Origin: JABFRG01 sp038210445
Lineage (GTDB): Bacteria > Myxococcota_A > Polyangia > Polyangiales > Polyangiaceae
Length of the DNA stretch: 64,000 nucleotides
Assembly (NCBI GenBank): GCA_038210445.1
Contig: JBBQWQ010000017.1
Coordinates: 85,364 to 149,363 of the forward strand
Direction of reading: 5' to 3'
Shown here: piece by piece, positions 29,107 through 37,753 of the stretch
Layout: each line of letters begins with the position of its first letter
Numbering within the stretch: position 1 is the stretch's first letter
Made by a program: the position numbers and the translations under genes
Notes under the pieces: generated by a model
Database searches by the model: none
Seen by the model: the letters and a program-made list of their open reading frames with translations, nothing else
What the model was told of the DNA's origin: nothing

Positions 29107-30078
29107 ATGGCGCGTTGGCGAAACGTATGTATTGCGCATGCACTTGCGTGCGCCGTGGTGGTGGCGGCGGTAGCGGCGCGCGGCCAGGCCGAAGACGCGC
29201 TCGAGCTCGAGTGGACGGCGCCGCCGGAGTGCCCCGACGTCGAAGCCGTACGCGCCAATGTTCGCCAGATGGTACGAAACCCCGAGGGGGCCGAACGCCC
29301 GAAGCTGGCGGCGCGGGTGGTGGTGCGCAAGGAGGCCTCTGGCTACCGCGCCGAGGTCTCGCGGGAGCGAGGCGACGGAGGTTCCGGAAGCGTCCGATCG
29401 CTCGAGGGCGGCACCTGTGCGGAGCTCAGCGACGCGGTGGCGCTGGTGCTCGCCCTCACGCTCGACCCCACCGCCGTGGGTCCCGCGCGACAGGCGCCGC
29501 CGGCGCCGACCGTGACGCCGCCTGCGCCGCCGCGCGCGTCGATACCCGTGCAAGATGCACCGATTCGCGTGCACTTGGCCACCTCCGCCGGGGCGTTTCT
29601 CGACTCGACCATGTTGCCGTCGCTGGCCGCGGGAGCGCGGGTTGGCGTGCAAGGCTCCTACGGATGGGCACGCCTCGAGCTGCGCGGCGCCCTGGCCTTC
29701 GAGAACGAAGCCGCCATCGCAAACCGCGCCGCCGGCGCGCGCTATCGCTTCTTCGAGGTGGGCGTGCTGCCCGGCGCCCAGGTTTTCTCGCGGGGGCCGG
29801 TGTCGCTCGACCTGCTGGCGGGCGGCCACTGGGTACGGGTGCTCGGCAGCTCGTTCGGCGTGAGCCAGGTGGCAGACGGCGGAACCAGCCTGGCGGTCCT
29901 CGACGCGGCTGCGGTGGCGCGCTTCGAGCTCTTCTCGTGGCTGCTCTTGCGCGCCGAGATCGACGGCTGGGTGCCGCTCAGCCGCCCGGGCTTCGTGGTG
30001 GAGGGGCTGGGGACGCTGCATCGGGTGCCGGTCATCTCCCTCCAGGGAGGGCTCTCGGTAGCCGTGGTACTATTCTGA
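29107..30078 (+). CDS. Secreted protein with outer-membrane-like C-terminal domain
   Basis: 323 residues. A signal peptide (cleavage about residue 28, AARGQA) is followed by a domain of about 90 residues starting LEWTAPPECPDVEAV, seen in many myxobacterial envelope proteins. A Pro-rich linker (APPAPTVTPPAPP) leads to about 170 residues of alternating hydrophobic strands (TSAGAFLDSTML, GVQGSYGWARLELRGALAFE, RYRFFEVGVLPGAQVF, ending in aromatic VVLF). This is typical of a small outer-membrane beta-barrel, including the C-terminal Phe. Function unknown. It starts 1 nt after the GDPD stop. It contains the TGCA-N3-TGCA motif at 29549. Confidence 0.75.
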   Translation: MARWRNVCIAHALACAVVVAAVAARGQAEDALELEWTAPPECPDVEAVRANVRQMVRNPEGAERPKLAARVVVRKEASGYRAEVSRERGDGGSGSVRSLEGGTCAELSDAVALVLALTLDPTAVGPARQAPPAPTVTPPAPPRASIPVQDAPIRVHLATSAGAFLDSTMLPSLAAGARVGVQGSYGWARLELRGALAFENEAAIANRAAGARYRFFEVGVLPGAQVFSRGPVSLDLLAGGHWVRVLGSSFGVSQVADGGTSLAVLDAAAVARFELFSWLLLRAEIDGWVPLSRPGFVVEGLGTLHRVPVISLQGGLSVAVVLF

Positions 30079-30128
30079 ATCATTGAGAAAAGTCGGAATC
30101 GTCGGGAGCCTCTGGAGGGCGCGATAAA

Positions 30129-30800
30129 GTGAAGGTGCGCGCGCTTTTTCCAACGGATGCGCCGAGGTGCTGCCACTTGTCCCGTGTCGTGAACTGCGCG
30201 AATGAGACAGAGCGGACCCCCGCCAGCGGCATTGCCGAACGCCGAGATGGCGAGGGGAGCGTTGCGCATGGGGAGGCCGAGGCGCCGCAGTTCGAGGCGG
30301 TGTACGACGCGTACTTCGCGTTCGTGTGGCGCGTGACCCGGCACCTCGGGGTCGAGCCTTCGGAGATCGACGACGTGGTGCAAGAGATCTTCGTGGTGGT
30401 GCACCGCAAGCTCGGCGCCTTCGAAGGTCGGTCTTCGGTGCGCACCTGGCTCTATGCGATCACCCGCAAGGTGGTGGCCGATCACCGGCGGGCGGCGTCT
30501 ACCCGGGCGCGGCGCACCGCGGTCGCCGTGCCGGAGACGATGGTCGCAGCCGGGCGCCCGGACGAACACCTGATGCAGGCGGAGGCCACCGCGCTGGTGG
30601 CGCGCATTCTGGGCAGCCTCGAGATCGAGCGCCGGGAGATCTTCGCCTTGGTGGAGCTCGAGCAGCTGGCGGTGCCCGAGGTGGCCGAGGTGCTCGGCGT
30701 GAACGTGAACACCGCCTACACGCGCTTGCGCGCGGCGCGGCAGGATTTCGAAGCGGCGCTGCGGCGCGAGAAGACGAAGGAAGCACGGAGGTGCCCATGA
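30129..30800 (+). CDS. ECF-type RNA polymerase sigma factor
   Basis: 223 residues from a GTG with GGAGG upstream; the first 50 residues are not conserved and a later start is possible. Region 2 (about 55-120) has FEAVYDAYFAFVWRVTR, DDVVQEIFVVVHRKL and RTWLYAITRKVVADHRR (-10 recognition). Region 4 (about 150-210) has LEIERREIFALVELEQL and the helix-turn-helix VPEVAEVLGVNVNTAYTRL (-35 recognition). There is no region 3, as in ECF factors. Its stop overlaps the start of the next gene as ATGA, which encodes a membrane protein that is the probable anti-sigma factor. Confidence 0.93.
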   Translation: MKVRALFPTDAPRCCHLSRVVNCANETERTPASGIAERRDGEGSVAHGEAEAPQFEAVYDAYFAFVWRVTRHLGVEPSEIDDVVQEIFVVVHRKLGAFEGRSSVRTWLYAITRKVVADHRRAASTRARRTAVAVPETMVAAGRPDEHLMQAEATALVARILGSLEIERREIFALVELEQLAVPEVAEVLGVNVNTAYTRLRAARQDFEAALRREKTKEARRCP

Positions 30801-31696
30801 GCGACCTTTCCCCGGACGATCTGTCGAGCGACGCGAGCGCGCTCCTCGATGCGGCGCGCGGCGGCTTCGATCCGCCGGAGGGCGCCAAGTCGCGCATGCG
30901 CCGCGGTCTCGCCACGGCGGTGGGCCTCGCCACCGGCGCCGTCACCTCCGGTGCAGCTGCCACCACAGCGACCGCCACGACCGCAGCGGCGAGCGCCACG
31001 GTCACCACGGTCACCACGGTCACCACGGCCGCCACGGTCACCACGGCCGCCACCGCCACCACCACTGCGGCGATCGGTACCGGGATCGGCGCCACGCTGA
31101 CCGCGAAGGTCGTGGTGGGGCTCGCCGTCGCGGCTTCGGTCGCCTTCGGCACGGTGGTGGTCTCGAGCAACTTCAATGCGCCCACGCCTTCGGTGCCCAG
31201 CGCCGCAACGCAGTCGTCGGCGCCAACCCCGGCGACTTCCCTGGCCATGCTCCCGACGCCGGCGTCCGAGGCCGTCTCTGCGGCTACCGTTTCGCCGAAG
31301 GCCCGCGTTGCGCCGCCGGTGTTGGCGCCGGAGCCCACCGCCGCTCTGCTGCCGCGCGCACCGGCGCCGCGGGAAACGCCGAGCGAAGCCCCCGTCACCG
31401 TGGCGGCGCCCAGCGTCGCACCTTCCGCGGCGTTGTCGAGCCTCGCGCGCGAAGCCGAGATGCTTCGGTCGGCGCTCGGCGCGCCGCCGGCCCAGGCGCT
31501 GGCCATTCTCGACGACCACGCGCGGCAGTTTCCCCGCGGCGCATTGGCGGAAGAGCGTGATGCGCATCGGGTGGTCACCCTCTGTCACCTGGGGCGGCAG
31601 GGTGAGGCATCTGCATCCTACACGCGATTTCTTGCGGCGTTTCCCTCGTCGATTCATCGCGCGCGGCTCGAGCGCACCTGCGCCGTCGCCCCCTGA
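30797..31696 (+). CDS. Probable membrane-bound anti-sigma factor with Thr/Ala repeat tract
   Basis: 299 residues, translationally coupled to the ECF sigma gene. The N-terminal 35 residues (DLSPDDLSSDASALLDAA...GAKSRMRRGL) would face the cytoplasm. An extreme Thr/Ala/Val run follows (about 45-95), then a transmembrane helix (AKVVVGLAVAASVAFGTVVVS, about 100-120), a Pro/Ala/Ser linker of about 90 residues and a C-terminal helical tetratricopeptide-like domain (LAREAEMLRSALGA, ALAILDDHARQFPRG, HLGRQGEASASYTRFLAAFP). The same plan (sigma factor, then short N terminus, one TM and periplasmic repeats) is common in myxobacteria, though no zinc anti-sigma motif is visible. The role is inferred from position. 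A TGCA-N3-TACA motif lies at 31612. Confidence 0.7.
   Translation: MSDLSPDDLSSDASALLDAARGGFDPPEGAKSRMRRGLATAVGLATGAVTSGAAATTATATTAAASATVTTVTTVTTAATVTTAATATTTAAIGTGIGATLTAKVVVGLAVAASVAFGTVVVSSNFNAPTPSVPSAATQSSAPTPATSLAMLPTPASEAVSAATVSPKARVAPPVLAPEPTAALLPRAPAPRETPSEAPVTVAAPSVAPSAALSSLAREAEMLRSALGAPPAQALAILDDHARQFPRGALAEERDAHRVVTLCHLGRQGEASASYTRFLAAFPSSIHRARLERTCAVAP
30994..31072 (+). repeat. Imperfect 9-bp tandem repeats (Thr/Ala-Val coding)
   Basis: Units of CACGGTCAC and CACGGCCGC alternate about eight times. They encode TVTTVTTVTTAATVTTAAT in the probable anti-sigma factor just before its transmembrane helix. Such tracts can change length by slippage. Confidence 0.8.
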
Positions 31697-31769
31697 CCCT
31701 ATTTCGAAATGGATCCGGCGAATGGCTTCCACTCACTCGTCAGAACCTGAATCTTACGGAGAGCCCACC

Positions 31770-32279
31770 ATGCGAATTCTACTTTCTCTTGCCCTCGTCT
31801 CGCTCGTCACGCTCGCGGCCTGCGGCGGCGACGTTTCTCTGGGCAAAGACGGAAATGCGGTGAAGACCGGCACGTCGTGCACCGAAGGCACCAAGACCTA
31901 TGCCGACGGCGAGACCTTCACCTGCGCCGACGGCTGCAACAGATGCTCCTGCCAAAACGGAAGCATCTCGGGCACCCTCATGGGGTGCCTGGGCGACGGT
32001 GGCGGCGCTCCCGCCTGCACCTATGACGGAAAGTCGTACGCGGCGGGCGCGACGTTTCCTTCCTCCGACGGTTGCAACGCGTGCTCGTGCGCCGCCAACG
32101 GAGCTGTTGTCTGCACCGAGCGCGCCTGCGCCGCGACCTGCGCCTACGACGGCAAGAGCTACACAGCGGGCCAGTCGTTCCCGTCTACCGACGGCTGCAA
32201 CATGTGCTCGTGCCAGGCCGACGGCGGCGTAGTCTGCACCGAGCGCGCGTGCGCACTCGACGGTGGCAAGGCTCCCTGA
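31770..32279 (+). CDS. Lipoprotein with three pacifastin/VWC-like cysteine repeats
   Basis: 169 residues from the ATG at 31770, which has GGAG 9 nt upstream. The lipobox is LAAC (residue 18). Three repeats of about 45 residues follow, each with a Y-x-x-G-x-x-F segment, then DGCN-x-C-x-C and, in two of them, G-x-VVCTERAC. The order Cys, Cys-Asn, Cys-x-Cys, Cys-Thr-x3-Cys resembles pacifastin-type serine protease inhibitors and von Willebrand C modules of animals. Such repeats occur in some myxobacterial secreted proteins. It may bind or inhibit proteases at the surface; this is inference. It lies 73 nt after the anti-sigma gene on the same strand. Confidence 0.75.
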   Translation: MRILLSLALVSLVTLAACGGDVSLGKDGNAVKTGTSCTEGTKTYADGETFTCADGCNRCSCQNGSISGTLMGCLGDGGGAPACTYDGKSYAAGATFPSSDGCNACSCAANGAVVCTERACAATCAYDGKSYTAGQSFPSTDGCNMCSCQADGGVVCTERACALDGGKAP

Positions 32280-32289
32280 GACGGCGCTT

Positions 32290-33126
32290 CTACGGGCGTT
32301 CCGAGGCCTGCGACGCGGCGGGAGGCGCCACCCGCTGCGCCGCGAGCATGGGCGGGCCGCTCTCCTCGAGCTCCGCCGCCGCCGCGCGCGCGATGGCTTC
32401 CGCGGCGGCCTTGCCGAGGTCGTCGACGCGGGGAATGGCGCCGGTGCACGCGGTGATGAGGCGCTCAAGGCCTTCGAACACCCGGAACGCGCGCAAGGGG
32501 CCGTTGAGCCAACCCACGGTGATGCAATACGAACGCGTGTAGGGCGCCGTGTGGTGCGCCGCGTGGTTCTCGGGCGAGAGCAACAGGCCGGCTCGCTGCA
32601 GCAGCTGAACAGCGCGCGGGGGCCGGGCCATGTGCGCCCACTTGTGAATCTGGCTGGTGAGGGAGACGAACACCGTGGCCGACGCCAAGCTCATACCCAC
32701 GAACACGTCGCTCAGCGCCGCGGTGGCCGGCTGCACGCACCACACGCCGATGCTGGCCGGGAGCAGCGCGAGCGCGAAGTTGTGGCCGTTGGTCTCGACG
32801 AAATCGTGGCGGGTGATCGCCTTTTGGTCGACGTGGTGATGGCGGAAGGTGCGTATTGCCAGGCGCCCCACTACCGGCGTGTCGACGTTACCCCAGGTGT
32901 CGAACGCCCAGTGGGCGACGCCCGAGGTCAGGTCGGCGAAGAGCATGCCGATGAGCACCGCCAGCGGGACCCACCAACCCGAGAGCGAGGGCGCGTGGAC
33001 CGTGCGCACGCACAGCCACATCAGCGTGCTCGAGGTGAGGAGGATGCCACCGAGCTCGTACGCTCGGTGAACCCGGCTGTAGCCCGCCTCAAGCTCCTTG
33101 GCGTCGCGTTGCTCGATCTTCGCCAT
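32290..33126 (-). CDS. carF: Plasmanylethanolamine desaturase, CarF/TMEM189 family
   Basis: 278 residues. Members make the vinyl-ether bond of plasmalogens, and in Myxococcus xanthus CarF is needed for the light (singlet-oxygen) response. Conserved histidine clusters for the di-iron centre are present: DLTSGVAHWAFDTWG, RTFRHHHVDQKAITRHD, FVETNGHN, QIHKWAHM and SPENHAAHHT. Four transmembrane segments are expected (LLTSSTLMWLCV, VPLAVLIGMLFADL, FALALLPASIGVWCV, DVFVGMSLASATVFVS). The C-terminal 45 residues are Ala-rich and not conserved. It ends 11 nt from the convergent lipoprotein gene. No carotenoid or B12-regulator genes are nearby, so control of the light response cannot be judged here. 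Confidence 0.93.
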   Translation of the reverse strand: MAKIEQRDAKELEAGYSRVHRAYELGGILLTSSTLMWLCVRTVHAPSLSGWWVPLAVLIGMLFADLTSGVAHWAFDTWGNVDTPVVGRLAIRTFRHHHVDQKAITRHDFVETNGHNFALALLPASIGVWCVQPATAALSDVFVGMSLASATVFVSLTSQIHKWAHMARPPRAVQLLQRAGLLLSPENHAAHHTAPYTRSYCITVGWLNGPLRAFRVFEGLERLITACTGAIPRVDDLGKAAAEAIARAAAAELEESGPPMLAAQRVAPPAASQASERP

Positions 33127-33311
33127 CGTTCCTCCGCCGCAGAAGTCTCTGCGGTCTTACGCTGCTCCGGGTCGCCGGTTTCGTGGTCTTCGCCAGACCC
33201 GTCCGGGGGCGATGGACCACGAAAACCCGAACCATCCTACCAAGGGTGGTTCGGGGCGGGTGTGGTTTTCCCGTGCGCCGGGATTTGTCAAAGAGCTCCC
33301 GGACTTCGGCG

Positions 33312-36300
33312 CTACTTCAGCGGACCGGTGATGGTCCCCAGGTCCACGAAGGAATCGTCGGTCATGATGACGAACGGCCGCTCCTCGAACTTGAGCCCGC
33401 CCTTGCCGTCGTGCTCGACGATCTGCAGCTTGCCCATGCCGTAGCCCATGGGACCGCGCGAGTAGTAGTGCGCGCTCAGCTGGTAGGGGTAGGCGCGGGC
33501 GCCCACCGGGTTGCGAATGGTGAAGCACTCGGGCCCGTAGCCGGTGGTGACGTCGGCGTAGAGGTTGCCGCCCGAGGGCAGGTCCTTGGCGCCGTAGTAG
33601 GCGTGGCCGCCGTTGCGGTCGCGAATGTGGAAGTCGACGTCGTTGGCGTCGGTCTCCCATACCAGCACGAAGCGAAGGCTGGGCTCGTTCTCGGGCGTGG
33701 CGCCGGCGGCCGCGATGCGCTTTTCGACGTCCGCACGCACGCCGGGGTCGGCTTTGGCCCAGGCAGCGCCCACCAGCGCCAGGTCCTCGCGCAAGATGCG
33801 GTCGACGCCCCGGAAGCGCCCTTCGGGATACGTGCGCTTTGCACCCGTTTCCATGGCCTGGAAGGCCTCCTTGTATTTGCCGTCGCGCAGGAGCGAGAAC
33901 GCCAGCAGGCGATGGCTCGACGGGTGGTCGGGCCGTTGCTCGGCCGCGCCGCGAAAGGCGTCGGCGGCCAGCGCGAAGCCGAAAGGCGTGCCCAGGCGCT
34001 CGAGGCGCTCGCCGGCGAAGCGCCGGCTGTCGGCGCGGAACGAGAACAGCTCGAGCACCGAGCCGTAGGCGCGGGCGGCCGCCATCTTATCTCCAGTGGC
34101 CTCCTTCGCCTCGCCCAGGGCCATCAGGGCCATCACGTCGGCTGGCGCCGCGGCGTACCAGTTTTCCGCCTCTCGCACGGCGTCGTCCTTCTTGCCCGCC
34201 TTGAGCGACGACATCACGTTGGCGAAGCGACCGGTGTACGCCGGCCGCGCATTGGAGGGCGCAGGCGCCGACTGCAGCGCCGCGCTCGAGAAGCCGATGT
34301 CCACCCGCGCGGTGCCTGCGGATCCCGTGGTGGGGAACCTAAGGCCACCGACCACCCGTCTCACGCAGGCGCGCCCGACGGACGACCGCAGGCTGGAGCC
34401 CTCGAGGGCGGTCTCCGAGACGTGGCCTCCGGCGTCGACCGCCAGACGCAAGCCCACGGTGCCGGCCTCCGACGGGGCGTCGCTGCAGGCGCGAATGCGG
34501 CCCATGTTGGCCTCGATCACGCGCCGTACCGCGTCTTGCGACAGGCCGCCGGTCACTTGCAGCGAGTCGAGCTGCACCGAGAGGCGTGGCGGAGCCCCGG
34601 GGGCTGCGGCGGTCGCCAATGCGCGAGGGGTGGTTGGCCGGGGTGACGGCCTGTCGTCTCGCTCCCGCGCGGCAGCGCCGACGCCCTGTGGTTCGGCGTC
34701 GCGCAGCCCGTCTGCCGGTGGTGTCGCGATGGGGCTGCCGTTGGCGGCGCCAGGCGGCGGCGGCGCGTCGGCACGGTCCACGATGCCGATCATCCCGAAC
34801 TCCGCAGCGTCGCGCAGCGCCGCTTGCCTTTGAATGTGCGGATCGCCGTCGCCGCCGTGCGGGCCCTGCACGCCATAGCGGTTACCGGTCGAGGTCGGCA
34901 GGCCGCCCATGCTGCCTTCTTCGCCCCGTGCGCGCGTATCCCCGCCGCCGCCGACCCGGTTGGCGCTCTTCCCTTGCTTGGCCTCGTCCTCGTCCTCGTC
35001 CTCGTGCTCGGGGCTGGTGCGCGAGGCCTGGGCTACCTTGATGCGCCCATCGTCGACGGTCAAGATGTCGAGCTTGGCCTTTCGGTCGATGTCGAATCGC
35101 TTGTAGTCTGCATCGGTTTCCAGGACCAGCATGGCGGTGAAGTCGGAGATGATCCGGTAGCCGGTCGAGACCCGGACGATCTCCTTCTTCGCCGCCTCCG
35201 GATCGCCGTTCGGGGGCGACTTTCGCAAGCTCTCGATCTTCGCCGAGGCCCAGGCGCGCTCGAGGAGCGGTCGCTCCACGGTGCGCAGCTCCGGCGTGTA
35301 CGGCGCCGCGTCGCCCAGCGTGATGCGCGGGCTCTTGCCCTCGGGAATTTGCGCGAACACCAGCACCTCGTCGCCTGCCTGTACGCCGTCGATGCGCTCT
35401 GGGTAGGTGAAGGAAGCGCCCTCGACCTTCACGTCGATCTTGGAGCGGGTACCGAGCGAGAGCCTACGCATGATCTCCGCGCTCCCTTGCTGGGCGTCGA
35501 GCATCACGCCATCGTTCGCCAGCTGCCCGCGCACCAGGCTACGGAGCCGTGATTCGTCGCGAATGCCGCCCAGCACCACCGCGTCGATGCGCTGCAAGGG
35601 AGACGCGCGCAGGCCTTCGACCTTGCCCTGCAGCTTCTTCTCGTCGGTCTCGCCGGCGGTGACCACGCCGTCGCCCAGGATGACGAGCCGCGAAGGAGCA
35701 TCGGGTCGGGCCTTGGCATGCTCGCCCGCGGCCACCAGGGCCTGCTCGAGGTTCGAAGCGCCCATGGCGTTGCGTGCGACGATGCGCTGCACCGCTGCAT
35801 CGTCGAAGGCCTCGCGAGCGCCGTCGAACATCACCTCCGTGGTCTGGTCGAAGGCCAGCACCGAAATGCGCGTGGCGGGCGCCATCTGCGCCAAAAGCTC
35901 GCGCAGGAGCTGCAGCTCTTCTTTGAGCCCCAGGGCGCGCGACGCGCTGGTGTCGACCAGGAACACGCTGGCCCCCAGCGGGGCCGGCGGCGCCTCGCCA
36001 CTGGGAATCGGCACCACGCGCGCCATCACGAGATCGCCGCTACGAACCCCGCCGCGCCGGGAGAAGCTCGGGGACCGCACGGTGAGGTCGTTTCCCGGCA
36101 GAAAACCCGTGCGCTGGACGTTCACCACCGGTTCCTTGGCGCCCGCCGCGAAGACCTCCACCGAGAGATCGTCGAGCTTGCCGAGTCCCTTCAGCGGAAA
36201 TGTGTAGGATGCATCTTTAGGGATGGCCTGGGAGTACGCCAGGATGATCTCCTTCTTGCCGTTGGCCGGAATGGGAAACACCCGGGCTGCGAACTCGTTT

Positions 36301-36761
36301 CCGGGCGCCTGCTCCAGGAGCGCCGGGTCTTGCCGCCGATGCAGGAAGTCTTCGTAGGCCCGCCGTGCGGCCTGTTTCTCCACCACTTCGCCCTCTTGCC
36401 AGCCGGCGTCGGTCTTCATGGCGAAGCGTGAGAGCGAGGCGCCGGGCGGCAGCGTGACCTTGAAATTCCCCTCCAGCACGCGGCCCTGGGGGTTCTCGAA
36501 GGTGAGCTTGAGCTCGGTGAGCGCGAGCGGATCTTCGATGGCGGCGCGGATGCTCATGGACGTGAGCCGAAGGCCGGTGCCGTCGGACGCGGTGAGGCTT
36601 ACCGGCGCCGCCGCCTTCTGTTCGGCGCTGCCCTCCACCAGCGAGACGTCGAACACCTGCACCGTCGCCCGCGGCTTTTTCTCGCGGCTCCCGGAGAAGG
36701 CCACCGCCGAGGCGAGGCCGATGACGAGCAACGTGGAGGCGGCGATGGTGGACCTTCGCAT
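33312..36761 (-). CDS. VIT-VWA protein with AgmX/PglI and DUF2135-like C-terminal domains
   Basis: 1149 residues from the ATG at 36761. A signal anchor (about 8-25) is followed by a VIT domain (about 40-190; KLTFENPQGRVLEGNFKVTLP, WQEGEVVEKQAARRAYEDFL), a VWA domain (about 270-440) with MIDAS DTSAS in VFLVDTSAS, a basic/acidic region (EDEDEDEAKQGKSAN), an AgmX/PglI-type domain (about 715-830; VRRVIEANMGRIRACSD, CVRRVVGGLRFP), a helical repeat region (about 845-985) and a C-terminal beta-sandwich (about 1010-1149; VLVWETDANDVDFHIRDRNG) of DUF2135/YfaP type. AgmX/PglI domains belong to TonB-like envelope proteins linked to gliding motility in myxobacteria. A surface machine is likely; the partner is unknown. 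TGTA-N3-TGCA lies at 36203. Confidence 0.88.
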   Translation of the reverse strand: MRRSTIAASTLLVIGLASAVAFSGSREKKPRATVQVFDVSLVEGSAEQKAAAPVSLTASDGTGLRLTSMSIRAAIEDPLALTELKLTFENPQGRVLEGNFKVTLPPGASLSRFAMKTDAGWQEGEVVEKQAARRAYEDFLHRRQDPALLEQAPGNEFAARVFPIPANGKKEIILAYSQAIPKDASYTFPLKGLGKLDDLSVEVFAAGAKEPVVNVQRTGFLPGNDLTVRSPSFSRRGGVRSGDLVMARVVPIPSGEAPPAPLGASVFLVDTSASRALGLKEELQLLRELLAQMAPATRISVLAFDQTTEVMFDGAREAFDDAAVQRIVARNAMGASNLEQALVAAGEHAKARPDAPSRLVILGDGVVTAGETDEKKLQGKVEGLRASPLQRIDAVVLGGIRDESRLRSLVRGQLANDGVMLDAQQGSAEIMRRLSLGTRSKIDVKVEGASFTYPERIDGVQAGDEVLVFAQIPEGKSPRITLGDAAPYTPELRTVERPLLERAWASAKIESLRKSPPNGDPEAAKKEIVRVSTGYRIISDFTAMLVLETDADYKRFDIDRKAKLDILTVDDGRIKVAQASRTSPEHEDEDEDEAKQGKSANRVGGGGDTRARGEEGSMGGLPTSTGNRYGVQGPHGGDGDPHIQRQAALRDAAEFGMIGIVDRADAPPPPGAANGSPIATPPADGLRDAEPQGVGAAARERDDRPSPRPTTPRALATAAAPGAPPRLSVQLDSLQVTGGLSQDAVRRVIEANMGRIRACSDAPSEAGTVGLRLAVDAGGHVSETALEGSSLRSSVGRACVRRVVGGLRFPTTGSAGTARVDIGFSSAALQSAPAPSNARPAYTGRFANVMSSLKAGKKDDAVREAENWYAAAPADVMALMALGEAKEATGDKMAAARAYGSVLELFSFRADSRRFAGERLERLGTPFGFALAADAFRGAAEQRPDHPSSHRLLAFSLLRDGKYKEAFQAMETGAKRTYPEGRFRGVDRILREDLALVGAAWAKADPGVRADVEKRIAAAGATPENEPSLRFVLVWETDANDVDFHIRDRNGGHAYYGAKDLPSGGNLYADVTTGYGPECFTIRNPVGARAYPYQLSAHYYSRGPMGYGMGKLQIVEHDGKGGLKFEERPFVIMTDDSFVDLGTITGPLK

Positions 36762-36894
36762 GGATCTTCGAGCTTTCTGCGCGCAAGCTGGGGGGAGAAC
36801 CTGCTGCGGGACCATCGTCGGACAGCCTGCAGGGCGTTTGGTTCCCGACGCGCGAAGGCAGCGAAGGATCTGGCGAAACGGCGGCTCGGGCCGC

Positions 36895-37614
36895 CTACAT
36901 CTTGCCGCGCATGGCGTCGAGCCGGAGCTTCCACACCACGCCCACCGCCTCGGCGAAGATCTTTCGGCTCATCTTCGACTTGCCGGCGCGGCGGTCGACG
37001 AACACGATGGGCACTTCTTTGACCCGCATGCCCTTGAGGATGGCGCGGTACGTCATCTCGATCTGGAACGAGTAGCCGTTGGAGTTCACCGCGGCCAGAT
37101 CGATGGCCTGGAGCGCGCGGCGGGTGAACGCCTTGTAGCCGCTCGTGAGGTCCTTCACGCCGAGACCCAGGATGGACCGCGAATACAGCGACCCACCTTT
37201 GGAGATGACGTGCCGACCGACGCCCCAGCCCTCGACGCCGCCGCCAGGGATGTTGCGGGAGCCGATGATGACGTCGAAGCCTTCGTCGAGCGCGCGCACG
37301 AAGTCGCCCAGGTAGCGCACGTCGTGCGACAGATCGGCGTCCATCTCGAAGAAGCGGTCGTAGCCTTCTTCCAGGCCGCGCGCGAAGGCCTGGGTGTAGG
37401 CGGTGCCGAGCCCCTGCTTGCCGGCCCGGTGCATGACCCGGACGCTGGCGTCCTTGGCGGCGATGCCGTCGGCGATCTCGCCCGTACCGTCGGGCGACGC
37501 GTCGTCGACGATGAGGATGTCGGCCTCGGGGTATGCGGCGCGCACCTCCGAGACGAACCGCTCGAGGTTGTCGCGCTCGTTGTAGGTCGGAGTGACGATA
37601 AGCGTCCGCGTCAT
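36895..37614 (-). CDS. Polyprenol-phosphate mannosyltransferase-like GT2 (DPM1 family)
   Basis: 239 residues from the ATG at 37614. This is a family 2 glycosyltransferase with a GT-A fold: TPTYNERDNL, DILIVDDASPDGTG, RAGKQGLGTAYTQAF, EMDADLSHDVRYL (metal-binding DAD), GGGVEGW and DLTSGYKAFTRRAL. The pattern of conserved segments and the length match dolichyl/polyprenyl-phosphate mannosyl- or glucosyl-transferases without a C-terminal membrane domain. It transfers sugar from a nucleotide donor to a lipid carrier at the inner face of the cytoplasmic membrane, feeding later glycan transfer. It is divergent from the sensor kinase gene. Confidence 0.92.
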   Translation of the reverse strand: MTRTLIVTPTYNERDNLERFVSEVRAAYPEADILIVDDASPDGTGEIADGIAAKDASVRVMHRAGKQGLGTAYTQAFARGLEEGYDRFFEMDADLSHDVRYLGDFVRALDEGFDVIIGSRNIPGGGVEGWGVGRHVISKGGSLYSRSILGLGVKDLTSGYKAFTRRALQAIDLAAVNSNGYSFQIEMTYRAILKGMRVKEVPIVFVDRRAGKSKMSRKIFAEAVGVVWKLRLDAMRGKM

Positions 37615-37753
37615 CGGCCCTCGGATTAGCAGCAAACGCCGCGGGTCTGCGAGCCAAATCGCGCGGGTTCGGGAACCGCCTTCGCGGCTTCGTCGCTCGG
37701 CCCGGAGAGGCGATTGCGCACCCGAGGCGGGCGTTTTCCCGTACCATTGTCCG

